From an uncultured Bacteroidota bacterium (GTDB lineage Bacteria; Bacteroidota; Rhodothermia; Rhodothermales; Salinibacteraceae), in assembly GCA_913056185.1 (NCBI GenBank), contig CAJXLV010000005.1:61124-125123 (forward strand): DNA of 64,000 nucleotides. Reading direction: 5' to 3'. The notes under the pieces were generated by a model that did not search any database, had not been told where the DNA came from, and worked only from the letters and a program-made list of their open reading frames with translations. Position 1 is the stretch's first letter, and every line of letters begins with the position of its first letter. The position numbers and the translations under genes were made by a program. Positions 1-7,817 of the stretch are shown here, piece by piece.

Positions 1-101
1 GTCACGGTGCCACTAATCTGCCGCTCCTGAGCATGGCCCGTGCCCACGCAGAGGGCCAGGCTCAGAAGCACAAGGGTAAAGATCGAGCCTCGGTATTGCA
101 T
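1..101 (-). CDS. SusC/RagA-type TonB-linked outer membrane protein, N-terminal fragment
   Basis: The ORF track misses this gene because only 33 codons lie in the window. On the minus strand an ATG at 101 opens a clear signal peptide (MQYRGSIFTLVLLSLALC, ending GHA-Q), followed by ERQISGTVT. A signal peptide followed at once by an (I/V)(S/T)GTV strand is how SusC/RagA receptors begin their carboxypeptidase-regulatory-like domain. Such receptors import oligosaccharides or other large substrates with a SusD lipoprotein partner, which would lie beyond the left edge. The gene has a good Bacteroidota promoter and a LacI-type operator upstream, and a LacI regulator next to it. It could instead be a plain TonB-dependent receptor with the same N-terminal domain. 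Confidence 0.7.
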   Translation of the reverse strand, partial: MQYRGSIFTLVLLSLALCVGTGHAQERQISGTV

Positions 102-125
102 AGGATGGATGCTGTGTCGATGATG

Positions 126-157
126 CAAAATTATACGAGGAGGGGCGGCCCCTCCAA
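126..157 (-). promoter_or_regulatory. Bacteroidota-type promoter of the susC-like gene
   Basis: Read on the minus strand, TTG (157-155) is followed after 21 bases by TAATTTTG (133-126). This fits the Bacteroidota consensus of a TTG-type -33 box and a TAnnTTTG -7 box. It ends 25 bases before the start codon at 101. A perfect 7-bp inverted repeat, GGAGGGG/CCCCTCC with a 3-base spacer (139-155), fills the spacer between the boxes and could be a further regulator site. Confidence 0.5.
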
Positions 158-241
158 CACCGGGGCGATGCTCGCAATTGGACGGCGCCCCTATGTGGCC
201 GACCCGTGCTTTGTATCCGCTGCAATGAACATCTTCTTTAT

Positions 242-253
242 GAAAGCGCTTTC
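242..253. promoter_or_regulatory. LacI-family operator, GAAAGCGCTTTC
   Basis: This is a perfect 12-bp palindrome with the central CG pair typical of LacI/GalR-family operators. It lies between the lacI stop codon (318) and the susC-like start (101), about 85 bases upstream of the susC -33 box. It shares the AAGCGCTT core with the palindrome at 1435-1446, so the neighbouring LacI protein probably binds both. Confidence 0.6.
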
Positions 254-317
254 TCCCGGAGCAGATCGGGCAGGCTGCGCAGAGGGCGAGTGCCTCTTTT
301 TGCTACGATGCTTTGCC

Positions 318-1406
318 CTACCCCGACGCCTCACTGAACGGAAACCGGGGCGACGCGCCCGGCTCGCCGTCCCGTGCGCCACAGGTTTGCCGCACCACGA
401 GCTCCGGTGAGAATACTGTACTTGAGACCGGGGGCTCCCCTGAGGCATCAATGCGCCGCAACAGGTTTCGCGTAGCTCGGATGCCCATGGTGCGGGCCGG
501 TTGGCGAAGCGTAGTGAGGCCGGCACAGCGGCTCAGCTCAATGTCGTCGAACCCAACAATGGCGAGATCGCCGGGCACGCGGAGGTCAGATTCACGGGCT
601 GCCTGAATTGCCCCGAAGGCCTGCATGTCGGAGGCGGCAAACACGGCGTCAGGGGGCGGCCTCTGGTTCAACAGGATGCGCATGGCCCGGTAGCCACCCT
701 CGGCGGAAAAGGCGAAGGGACGCTCATCGCTGGCCGCAATAAAGCCCTGATCCACCGATCGCCCGTCATCTCGCAGCGCTTGTTCGTACCCCTCGCGACG
801 GAGACGAGCCGGGGGCGGGTCATACTCCACCGTAATGTGCCCGATGCGCTCGTATCCGAGATCAATCAGGTGCTGCGTCGCCTCGTATCCTCCTTTCCGG
901 CTGTCGACTGCGAACGACTCGAACGCCGAATGCTCAATGTCGACCAGCACGATGGACTGTCCGCTTTCTCTCAGGCGCTTGGCCCACTCGTCGGTGAGCG
1001 GCACGGAGAGCAGCAGCAGGCCATCGCTGCGGCCGGGCTGAAGGGCCCGCGCTATGTGTGCGTTAAGCGGATCCGGGTCCGGCCGCTCGTGAATACGTCC
1101 CTGCGCCTTGGCCGGCGCGTGCACCACAAGGTCCATGTCTCGGTCGGCCAGCACATGCTGGATGCCGCGCATCACGTGCATGTAAAAGTAGTTGGCCACC
1201 ACAGGCGCCACGACAGCAATCTGGTTCGTGTGCTCCCGCGCAAGATTTTGCGCCGACGCGTGCGGACGGTAGTTGAGGACGTCCGCTGCCTCGATCACAT
1301 TCTGCCGGGTCTCCTCACTCACCCCGGGTTCGTCGTTGAAGACGCGCGATACCGTGGCGGTAGATACACCTGCTCGTTCAGCAATGTCGTAAATCGTTGC
1401 TGACAC
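318..1406 (-). CDS. LacI-family transcriptional regulator
   Basis: A 362-residue protein with the usual LacI layout. The N-terminal helix-turn-helix (residues about 4-50, TIYDIAERAGVSTATVSRVFN, with hinge YRPHASAQNLA) binds DNA, and a periplasmic-binding-protein-like domain (about 60-345, including FAASDMQAFGAIQAARE and VPGDLAIVGFDDIELS) binds a sugar effector. The start is a GTG at 1406, two residues before the conserved TIYDIA. It sits between a susC-like receptor and a divergent SSS symporter, so it most likely controls uptake of a carbohydrate. A palindromic operator lies 29 bases upstream of its own start, suggesting autoregulation. The C-terminal 20 residues or so are longer than usual. 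The effector cannot be told from sequence. Confidence 0.93.
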   Translation of the reverse strand: MSATIYDIAERAGVSTATVSRVFNDEPGVSEETRQNVIEAADVLNYRPHASAQNLAREHTNQIAVVAPVVANYFYMHVMRGIQHVLADRDMDLVVHAPAKAQGRIHERPDPDPLNAHIARALQPGRSDGLLLLSVPLTDEWAKRLRESGQSIVLVDIEHSAFESFAVDSRKGGYEATQHLIDLGYERIGHITVEYDPPPARLRREGYEQALRDDGRSVDQGFIAASDERPFAFSAEGGYRAMRILLNQRPPPDAVFAASDMQAFGAIQAARESDLRVPGDLAIVGFDDIELSRCAGLTTLRQPARTMGIRATRNLLRRIDASGEPPVSSTVFSPELVVRQTCGARDGEPGASPRFPFSEASG

Positions 1407-1434
1407 AAGGACGGAAGCTAACGCAATGTTTATC

Positions 1435-1446
1435 GTAAGCGCTTAC
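1435..1446. promoter_or_regulatory. LacI-family operator, GTAAGCGCTTAC
   Basis: A perfect 12-bp palindrome with a central CG, placed just upstream of the lacI start and beside the probable lacI promoter on the minus strand. It shares the AAGCGCTT core with the site at 242-253 and matches 10 of 12 bases of the site at 1543-1554. The position suggests negative autoregulation and possibly looping to the symporter operator about 108 bases away. Confidence 0.7.
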
Positions 1447-1509
1447 ATAGTATTTTTCCTGGAATCCAATGTCAAACCGGTGAGATTGCCCCCCGCAGGC
1501 GATCCTCTC

Positions 1510-1540
1510 TTGCGTCCCTGCTTGTCCCTTGATACTTTTC
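1510..1540 (+). promoter_or_regulatory. Promoter of the SSS symporter gene
   Basis: TTG at 1510-1512 is followed, after exactly 20 bases, by TACTTTTC at 1533-1540. This is a one-mismatch fit to the Bacteroidota -7 box TAnnTTTG. The operator-like site at 1543-1554 follows at once and would cover the transcription start, the classic position for repression. Confidence 0.5.
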
Positions 1541-1542
1541 CC

Positions 1543-1554
1543 GAAACCGCTTAC
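1543..1554. promoter_or_regulatory. Imperfect LacI-type operator, GAAACCGCTTAC
   Basis: This 12-bp site matches GTAAGCGCTTAC (1435-1446) at 10 of 12 positions, with its right half AAGCGGTTTC/GCTTAC conserved. It lies directly downstream of the symporter -7 box. Together with the two perfect palindromes it defines a small local regulon. Confidence 0.5.
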
Positions 1555-1673
1555 AACCATGCTGTCGCCAATTTTTGGGCTTGCTGAGGGCAAAGCCAGC
1601 CCCACAGGCCCCTGCCCCCTTGTCTCGCGTTCCTCGGTTTCGTCCGCGTCTCCTCAGAATTGACGCCGACTCC

Positions 1674-3251
1674 ATGTCCCCGGATTTTCCGCTCGCCACG
1701 CTGGATCTCGCCATCATTGTCGGCTACTTCGCGGTTGTCGGGGGGATCGGGTACGTGGTAGCCCAGCGCATCGACAGTGGTGACGACTTGTTTCTCGCCG
1801 GGCGCACGCTCGCGTGGGGAACGATTGGGTTCTCCCTCTTTGCGTCGAACATTTCGAGCACCACGCTCATCGGGCTCGCGGGGGATGCCTACCGCACGGG
1901 CATTGCGGTGTCGAACTACGAGTGGATGGCGGGAGTGGTGCTCGTGTTCATCGCCATCTTCTTCGTGCCGTTTTTCATCCGGTCGGGGCTTACGACCATT
2001 CCAGAGTACTTGGAAAAGCGGTTCGACGTGCGGTCACGCAAGTACTTTTCGGGCCTTACCATCTTCACGAGCGTCATTATTGACACGGCGGGGGGGATCT
2101 ACGCCGGGACCGTGGTGCTGCGGACGTTCTTTCCGGAGCTGCCGTTCGTGCCCACCGCACTGGCCCTGGCCCTCATTGCGGGCGTGTACACCGCGGCGGG
2201 CGGCCTCGCGGCCGTCGTGTACACCGACATCCTGCAGGCCGTCATCCTGCTCATCGGCTCCACGTTTATCGCCGGCATCACCTTCGCGGAGTTCGACTTC
2301 TCCTGGGCCAAGGCGACGGCCCAACTGCCGGAGGGTCACCTGTCGCTCATTCGGCCGATGGACAGCGAGGGGCTGCCCTGGCTCGGCACCCTCGTGGGCG
2401 TGCCCATCCTCGGCTTCTACTACTGGGGCCTTAACCAGTACATCGTGCAGCGCATCCTGGGCGCGCGCAATCTCAAGAATGCCCGGTGGGGCGCCATGCT
2501 CGGTGGCTTTCTGAAGCTGCTGCCGCTTTTCATCATGGTGCTTCCGGGCGCCTTTGCGCTGCAGCTGTATCCAGACCTGGGAAACCCCGATCAGGTCTTC
2601 CCGACGCTCGTCACGGACCTGCTGCCGGTGGGTGTCGTGGGGATCGTGATGGCCGGCCTCATCGCCGCCATCATGTCCACCATCGACTCCACGCTCAACT
2701 CGGCCTCGACGCTCATCACGATCGACTTCATCAAGCCCCGGCGCGAGAACCTTTCGCCCGAAGAGACCGGGCGCATCGGGCGCATCACCACCATCGTGCT
2801 GATGCTCGTGGCTGCCGGCTGGGCGCCCATGATTCGGTACTTTCCGGGGCTCTGGAGCTACATCCAGTCGGTGCTGTCATACCTCGTCCCGCCGGTGGTG
2901 GCCATCTTTCTGCTCGGCGTGTTCTGGCCGCGTACGAACGGGAAGGGGGCCTTTGCCACACTGGTGGGGGGGCACGCGCTGTCCCTCGGCGTCTTTGTGC
3001 TGAGTCAGATGGGACTGATCAACCTGCACTTCACCATCATCGCGGGCCTCCTGACGGCCGTCTGCATCGGGATGCTCGTGGTGTTCTCCCTTGTGCTGGG
3101 CGACGCGCCCGCGAAGGCGAAGGTCGATGACCTGACCTGGGCCAATCGGGTATCCGGGACCGGCTCCTCGGCCGTATGGTACAAAAACTACCGCGTCCAT
3201 GCGGCCACGGTGCTCGTCCTCACAGGGGCGATGCTGGTCGTGTTCTGGTAG
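1674..3251 (+). CDS. Sodium:solute symporter (SSS family, sodium/glucose cotransporter type)
   Basis: A 525-residue inner-membrane protein with about 14 hydrophobic segments and SSS-family hallmarks. These include a first helix with IIVGYFAVVGGIGYVVA, the DDLFLAGRTLAWGTIGFSLFASNISSTTLIGLAG region typical of sodium/sugar cotransporters, and GLIAAIMSTIDSTLNSASTLITIDF, which carries the conserved sodium-site serines. It probably drives sugar uptake with the sodium gradient, fitting a halophile. The ORF track begins at 1575, but ATG 1674 is preferred because the first 33 residues of the longer ORF are low-quality (proline/arginine-rich) and SSS proteins start close to the first helix. It is divergent from lacI with operators between, so sugar-induced derepression is likely. 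The substrate is not determinable. Confidence 0.93.
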   Translation: MSPDFPLATLDLAIIVGYFAVVGGIGYVVAQRIDSGDDLFLAGRTLAWGTIGFSLFASNISSTTLIGLAGDAYRTGIAVSNYEWMAGVVLVFIAIFFVPFFIRSGLTTIPEYLEKRFDVRSRKYFSGLTIFTSVIIDTAGGIYAGTVVLRTFFPELPFVPTALALALIAGVYTAAGGLAAVVYTDILQAVILLIGSTFIAGITFAEFDFSWAKATAQLPEGHLSLIRPMDSEGLPWLGTLVGVPILGFYYWGLNQYIVQRILGARNLKNARWGAMLGGFLKLLPLFIMVLPGAFALQLYPDLGNPDQVFPTLVTDLLPVGVVGIVMAGLIAAIMSTIDSTLNSASTLITIDFIKPRRENLSPEETGRIGRITTIVLMLVAAGWAPMIRYFPGLWSYIQSVLSYLVPPVVAIFLLGVFWPRTNGKGAFATLVGGHALSLGVFVLSQMGLINLHFTIIAGLLTAVCIGMLVVFSLVLGDAPAKAKVDDLTWANRVSGTGSSAVWYKNYRVHAATVLVLTGAMLVVFW

Positions 3252-3467
3252 CCCCCAAACCCTACGCGCTCTCGTCTTCACGAGGCCCCTCTTCGCGAGG
3301 CCTCTCGGCCGGCCAACAAGTTTCGCCCGCACCAGGAGCAGCGTGCGTGCCCGAATGGGCGCCCAGGAGCCCGTGCCGGCCAGTACGGGTTGCCCTCCTG
3401 CAGGGGCCCTCGACGGCGCCCCCCTGCTCCGCCCGTCCCCCCAGCACGCTCGCCCGCTTCCCGCAGC

Positions 3468-4466
3468 ATGCCCCCTTCCGTCTGTTTCGTTGTTCAGCAA
3501 GTTGCCCCGTCGGCCCCGCCGCTGTGGCTGGTCGCCCTCCTCGCAGGGACCGTGGTCGTAGGACTCGGCGTGCTTTATCGCCGCGCCTACCCGGGGATGC
3601 ACACGGGCGCCTCCTCGGACGAAGAGGAGGCGGGCACCGTCTACGTCCTGACCAACCCCGAGCACGAACACCTGGTGAAGGTCGGCTACACGACCCGGAG
3701 TGCCCAAACCCGGGCCAGAGAACTCTCGTCGGCCACCGGCGTGCCCGGCGACTTTTCCGTGGCCTACGAAGCCTCCACCCCAACCCCGCGGGCGGTGGAG
3801 CAGGCCGCCCACAGCCGGCTGTCGGATCACAAGGTGAAGCGGAACCGGGAGTTCTTTGAGGTGTCCCCACAAACAGCGCGTGAGGCCATCGAGGCCGAAA
3901 TCGGGGCACGCTCGTCGGGCGCGCGGCGCGGACTGGGGGGAGTGCTGTTGGCCGTCGCTCTCTTCGGCGGCCTGTCGCTGGTTACGTTTCATCCGGGAGA
4001 TCCGGCGCCGGAGTCTCCCCTCTCGATCGGGGACTCCCCGGAGACGGATTCTAAAAAAACCGGCGCGCACAACCTTCTCGGCCTGCCGGGCGCGTGGGGC
4101 GCGTCGCTCCTTATGCGATACGGCTTCGGCTACCTGACTCTGCTCCCAATCGGGGTACTGGGACTGGTCGGGGCTGCCTTCGTGCAGCGGCGTCCCCTGC
4201 GCCCTCTCCTGGTGCCCGCCCTGCTGATTCTCCTCGCCACCGCGGCCACTGCCAGCTTCCTCGGCGAACTCATCGCGACTGCCCCCGTCCCGGTTGGCTG
4301 GAACGGAGCCTCCCCGTCTCCGTCCGAGGTGCCTCTCTGGAACGGGGGCTACGGACAGACGCTCGCCGCGTGGCTTCGCGGGCTCTACGGCTCGGGGCGG
4401 GCCCTCCTGATTTCCGGAGCCACCGCGGGCGTCAGCACTGCCTGCCTCGCCTGGTGGGGGCGGTAG
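3468..4466 (+). CDS. GIY-YIG (T5orf172/MUG113-type) domain fused to an FtsK-like 4TM membrane domain
   Basis: A 332-residue protein starting at ATG 3468. After one membrane helix (about 18-37) comes a T5orf172-type GIY-YIG domain (about 57-135): VYVLTN, LVKVGYT, TRARELSSATGVP, then EQAAHSRL and NREFFEVS. The family is related to GIY-YIG nucleases and DNA-binding proteins. Residues about 155-332 hold four hydrophobic segments that read like the N-terminal 4TM domain of FtsK/SpoIIIE. LVTFHPGDPA resembles the FtsK 'SYSPxDPS' loop, HNLLGLPGAWGASLL resembles 'NxLGxxGAxLADLL', and GGYGQTLAAWLRGLYGSGRALL resembles the last helices. No FtsK motor (Walker A/B) or gamma domain follows. I see the two domains; any action at the division site or on translocating DNA is inference. 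Confidence 0.75.
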   Translation: MPPSVCFVVQQVAPSAPPLWLVALLAGTVVVGLGVLYRRAYPGMHTGASSDEEEAGTVYVLTNPEHEHLVKVGYTTRSAQTRARELSSATGVPGDFSVAYEASTPTPRAVEQAAHSRLSDHKVKRNREFFEVSPQTAREAIEAEIGARSSGARRGLGGVLLAVALFGGLSLVTFHPGDPAPESPLSIGDSPETDSKKTGAHNLLGLPGAWGASLLMRYGFGYLTLLPIGVLGLVGAAFVQRRPLRPLLVPALLILLATAATASFLGELIATAPVPVGWNGASPSPSEVPLWNGGYGQTLAAWLRGLYGSGRALLISGATAGVSTACLAWWGR

Positions 4467-4823
4467 CGCGCGCCCCTCACATCATCACGAATCCGCGCGC
4501 CCGGACAGTGCATCCAGCTCGAGTACTGTCGAAGAATCCCTCTCGACGACGCATGAGCGATGAGACGACCTCCCTTCTGGTTGATGGCCTCCTGGTTGAT
4601 GGCCTCAACGGCGAAGGCCTGGGCGGCCCCCACGTCACGCTGATGCGCCAGATCAAGAGCGAGCCCCTCCCCGACCACGAACGCCGCCCAGGCGACCTTG
4701 TGATGATCCCGAGACAAGACCCGCGCCGCGTCGCGGGACCCCGTTGGGCTCCTTGTCGTTGGGGGCGGTGGAGCCCAAGTGGGCCCTGCTCGCCTCTTTC
4801 CACAGACGCCCCCCGTTTGCCCC
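4467..4823. other. Gene-free stretch with a 15-bp tandem duplication
   Basis: No convincing gene. Overlapping ORFs exist on both strands, but none shows a recognisable family. It contains CTGGTTGATGGCCTC twice in tandem (4577-4591, 4592-4606). A minus-strand ORF across it reads fairly naturally around the duplication (AFAVEAINQEAINQ) and may be a relic, but the evidence is weak. Confidence 0.4.
4577..4606. repeat. Two tandem copies of a 15-bp unit
   Basis: CTGGTTGATGGCCTC occurs twice back to back with no mismatch. The length is a multiple of three, so it would be tolerated in an ORF, but no supported gene covers it. Confidence 0.8.
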
Positions 4824-7643
4824 ATGCGCCCCCCGTTCCTGCTCGTGCTGGTGACCCTTCTGCTCGCCGCCTGCACCACCGTCAACGTTCAACCACCCCC
4901 GCCGACCGACGACGAACCGGCCGCGCCGTCTGCAGAAACGGCCACGGCTAATGCCGAGACGAAGGACGACAAAGAGGCAGACGAGGACGAAGAAGACGAG
5001 GACGATCCGTTCACGCCCTGGAAAAAGGCCCTCGAGGACACCGAGGAGATTGAGGGCTTCCTCCCCCTCCACCGGACCGAGGACGGCACGCTCTACGCCG
5101 AAATCCCCGATGAGCGCCTCGGCACCCTCTTCGGACTCACCCTCCACATCAGCCAGGGCGCCGGCGTCTTTAACCTGCACGACGGCCTTCCGCTCAGCAA
5201 CACGCGCCTGATGCAGTTTCGGCGCGTAGACCACACGGTGCACCTCGTCCACCGCAACGTCCGCTTCCGCGCCGACGCAGGCCCGATGCGCCAATCGCTG
5301 ACCGACAACACGGCCCACTCCACCGTCCAGGCCTTCGACATCGTGAGCCGCAACGACTCGACGGGCCACGTGCTCGTTGAATTTTCCGACTTCCTGGTGT
5401 CCGACTATCCCCAGATCGGGGACCGCCTGCGGCTCTACTTCGGCGGGGCATCCGCCACGCTACAGCGCGGCAAGAGCTACGTGGACCGGGCGCTGGGCTT
5501 TCCGGACAACACCGAGATCGACGTGTCGCTCACCTACCAGGGGTCGAGCCCGCCACTCATTGGGGGCGAGGCGGTGCCCGACTACCGCGCCGTGCCCGTG
5601 GGCGTGCGGTACTCGCTGTTTGAACTGCCCGACACAAAAATGCAGCGACGGCTCGCCGACAACCGGGTGGGCTACTTCACCAACGCCGTAAAGGACTTCT
5701 CGCGCGACCCGCAGGCCTCCCCGTACGTGCAATACGTACAGCGCTGGCGGCTGGCCCCCAGCGACACCGCTGCGTACAAGGCAGGCGATCTCGTGGAGCC
5801 GGCCGAGCCGATTGTGTACTACGTAGACCGCACCGTTCCCGCGCGCTACCGCCCGTACGTGAGGCAGGGCATTGAGGCCTGGAACGAGGCCTTCCGGGCC
5901 GCCGGCTACAAGAACGCCGTGGTGGCCAAACGGGCCCCGGACGACTCTACCTGGAGCGCCGAGGACATCCGCTACTCCACCGTGCGCTGGACGGCGGCCC
6001 ACCAGATGGGCTACGCCATCGGCCCCTCGCAGACGGACCCGCGAACGGGCGAAATCCTGAACGCCGACATTCTCATCTCCTCCTCGTTCGTGCGCGGCTG
6101 GCAGCAATCCTTTCGTCAGCTCACGCCCGAAACGGCAGCCCCCGGCGACGCGGCGGGCCGCCTTCCGGTTCGCCCCCGCACGCCCCAGACGCTCCGCACG
6201 ATGCTCTCGCCCGCTCTCGCCCGCCGGGCCTGCTGGGCCGAGCGCGGCAAGGCCCAACAACTGGGGCTGCAGCGCACCCTGCTGCTCGCCCGCGGCCACA
6301 TGGAGCCCGGCGCTCCCATGCCCGACGACTACCTCGGCGCCGCCATCAAAGACCTTGTGATGCACGAGGTGGGCCACACGCTCGGCCTGCGCCACAACTT
6401 CAAGGCCTCCTCCGGCATCCCCAGCGACAAGCTCCACGACGAACGCTACACCCGGGAGCACGGCGTCAGCCTCTCGGTGATGGACTACGCGCCGGTAAAC
6501 GTGGCGCTCAACGAAGACAAGCAGGGCCACTACTGGAACCCAAACGTGGGGCCCTACGACGAGTGGGCCATCCAGTACGGCTACATGCCCATTGCGGAAC
6601 AGGCGGAGAAGGGCCCGCTCACGCAAAACGGCCCCCTGGCCGACACCCTGACCGCCGAGACGGCCGGGCTCGACAAGATTGCCGCTGCGTCGAGCGACCC
6701 GGAGCACCGCTACGGCACCGACGAGGACACCTGGCTGGGGGCCTACGCCGTCGATCCCCTCACCAACGCCTGGGAGCTGGGCCACGACCCCAAGGCGTTT
6801 GCCCGCTCCCGCACCCGGCTCGTGGACAAGGTGATGCCGAAGCTCGATGAACGGCTCGTGGCGGAGGGCGAACGCTACTCCCCCCTCCGCCGGGCTACCA
6901 CGTCCCTCCTCCTCACCCGCTACCAGGCGCTCCTCCCGGTCGCCAAATCCGTGGGTGGCAACTACGTGGCCCGCGACCACAAGGGCACGCCCAACGCCCG
7001 CCCCCCGCTCCGGCCCGTGCCGGCAGAAGAGCAGCGCGCGGCCGTGCAGTTGCTCGTCGACGACGCTTTTGCCCCCGACGCCTTTCAGTTTGAGGCCGAG
7101 CGCCTCAACAAGCTGGCGCCCAACCGCAACAACCACTGGGGCGCCTCGCTGAGCCTGCCGGTGGACTACCCCGTGCACAGCTACGTGGACCGCGTGCAGT
7201 CGAACCTGCTCCGCGAGCTGCTCCATCCGGCCCGCCTGCGGCGCATGATCGACAATGACGTGCGCACCTCGGGCGACACCTACCGGCCCGGTGCTCTCCT
7301 GCAGGACCTGACGGCGGCCATCTGGAGCGAACTGAATGCGAGCGCCCCCCCAACCCCCATCAACTCGTTCCGCCGCCCGCTGCAGCGCACCTACACCGAC
7401 CTGCTCATCGAGCTCATGATGGGCAAAACCAGCTGGATCACCATCACGATGGCCGGGGCCGACCAGGTGGAGTCTCCCGAGGACGTGCGCTCAATGGCGC
7501 GGCTCGAACTGGCCGAACTGGCCGACCGGGTCGCCCAGGCCCTTCAGGCCTCGGGCCTCGACCGGGAAACGCAGGCCCACCTCGCCGAGACGAAGGCCCG
7601 CCTCGACCGCGCCCTCAATGCCTCGCTGGACCTGGCCCCGTAA
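4824..7643 (+). CDS. Zinc-dependent metalloprotease lipoprotein (DUF5117/DUF4953 type)
   Basis: A 939-residue exported lipoprotein. ATG 4824 gives a short lipoprotein signal with lipobox LLAAC, followed by a very acidic spacer (DDKEADEDEEDEDD). The body matches the DUF5117 (N-terminal) plus DUF4953 (catalytic) metalloprotease family of Bacteroidota. The zinc site HEVGHTLGLRHNF is at residues 514-526, and the upstream stretch VMHEVGHTLGLRH is the extended HExxHxxGxxH form with three histidine ligands. SVMDYAP, shortly after, supplies the Met-turn-like motif. It probably acts on the outer membrane or cell surface. The ORF track start at 4779 would destroy the lipoprotein signal. The substrate is unknown. 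It appears to be a single-gene unit. Confidence 0.88.
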   Translation: MRPPFLLVLVTLLLAACTTVNVQPPPPTDDEPAAPSAETATANAETKDDKEADEDEEDEDDPFTPWKKALEDTEEIEGFLPLHRTEDGTLYAEIPDERLGTLFGLTLHISQGAGVFNLHDGLPLSNTRLMQFRRVDHTVHLVHRNVRFRADAGPMRQSLTDNTAHSTVQAFDIVSRNDSTGHVLVEFSDFLVSDYPQIGDRLRLYFGGASATLQRGKSYVDRALGFPDNTEIDVSLTYQGSSPPLIGGEAVPDYRAVPVGVRYSLFELPDTKMQRRLADNRVGYFTNAVKDFSRDPQASPYVQYVQRWRLAPSDTAAYKAGDLVEPAEPIVYYVDRTVPARYRPYVRQGIEAWNEAFRAAGYKNAVVAKRAPDDSTWSAEDIRYSTVRWTAAHQMGYAIGPSQTDPRTGEILNADILISSSFVRGWQQSFRQLTPETAAPGDAAGRLPVRPRTPQTLRTMLSPALARRACWAERGKAQQLGLQRTLLLARGHMEPGAPMPDDYLGAAIKDLVMHEVGHTLGLRHNFKASSGIPSDKLHDERYTREHGVSLSVMDYAPVNVALNEDKQGHYWNPNVGPYDEWAIQYGYMPIAEQAEKGPLTQNGPLADTLTAETAGLDKIAAASSDPEHRYGTDEDTWLGAYAVDPLTNAWELGHDPKAFARSRTRLVDKVMPKLDERLVAEGERYSPLRRATTSLLLTRYQALLPVAKSVGGNYVARDHKGTPNARPPLRPVPAEEQRAAVQLLVDDAFAPDAFQFEAERLNKLAPNRNNHWGASLSLPVDYPVHSYVDRVQSNLLRELLHPARLRRMIDNDVRTSGDTYRPGALLQDLTAAIWSELNASAPPTPINSFRRPLQRTYTDLLIELMMGKTSWITITMAGADQVESPEDVRSMARLELAELADRVAQALQASGLDRETQAHLAETKARLDRALNASLDLAP

Positions 7644-7710
7644 GAGCCTGCGTCCTACCGAGGGTGGACCGGGCCCTCCCAGATGATCTCTCCGACTCCG
7701 ACGGTTGATA

Positions 7711-7730
7711 CGTGATGAGTGATTCGTGAT
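7711..7730 (-). repeat. Dispersed 20-bp intergenic repeat, copy A
   Basis: Read on the minus strand this is ATCACGAATCACTCATCACG. It matches the plus-strand sequence at 19285-19304 at 19 of 20 bases. Both copies lie in short gaps just before genes (pncB and the Mla ATPase). Confidence 0.65.
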
Positions 7731-7750
7731 CTTTGGGCTGGAGCGCCAAT

Positions 7751-7792
7751 CACGCCTCACGCTCCACGCCTCGCGTTCCACGCCTCACACAT
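7751..7792. repeat. Three 14-bp tandem units, CACGCCTC-type
   Basis: Units CACGCCTCACGCTC, CACGCCTCGCGTTC and CACGCCTCACACAT follow each other with a strict 14-base period. The array ends 25 bases before the pncB start codon, so it lies in its 5' leader. Confidence 0.7.
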
Positions 7793-7817
7793 CTCCCTCA
7801 CGCATTACGCCCCTCCC

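Noticed and set aside
13-225. 70-residue minus-strand ORF at the left edge
   Set aside because: It lies in another frame from the SusC-type start (ATG 101), has no signal peptide and crosses the promoter.
4385-4885. 166-residue minus-strand ORF across the 4467-4823 gap
   Set aside because: A short part reads naturally, but it overlaps two real genes, has no known domain and is flanked by low-quality sequence. At most a relic.
5460-7226. 588-residue minus-strand ORF inside the metalloprotease gene
   Set aside because: Shadow frame with no recognisable domain; the plus strand carries the zinc site and lipoprotein signal.
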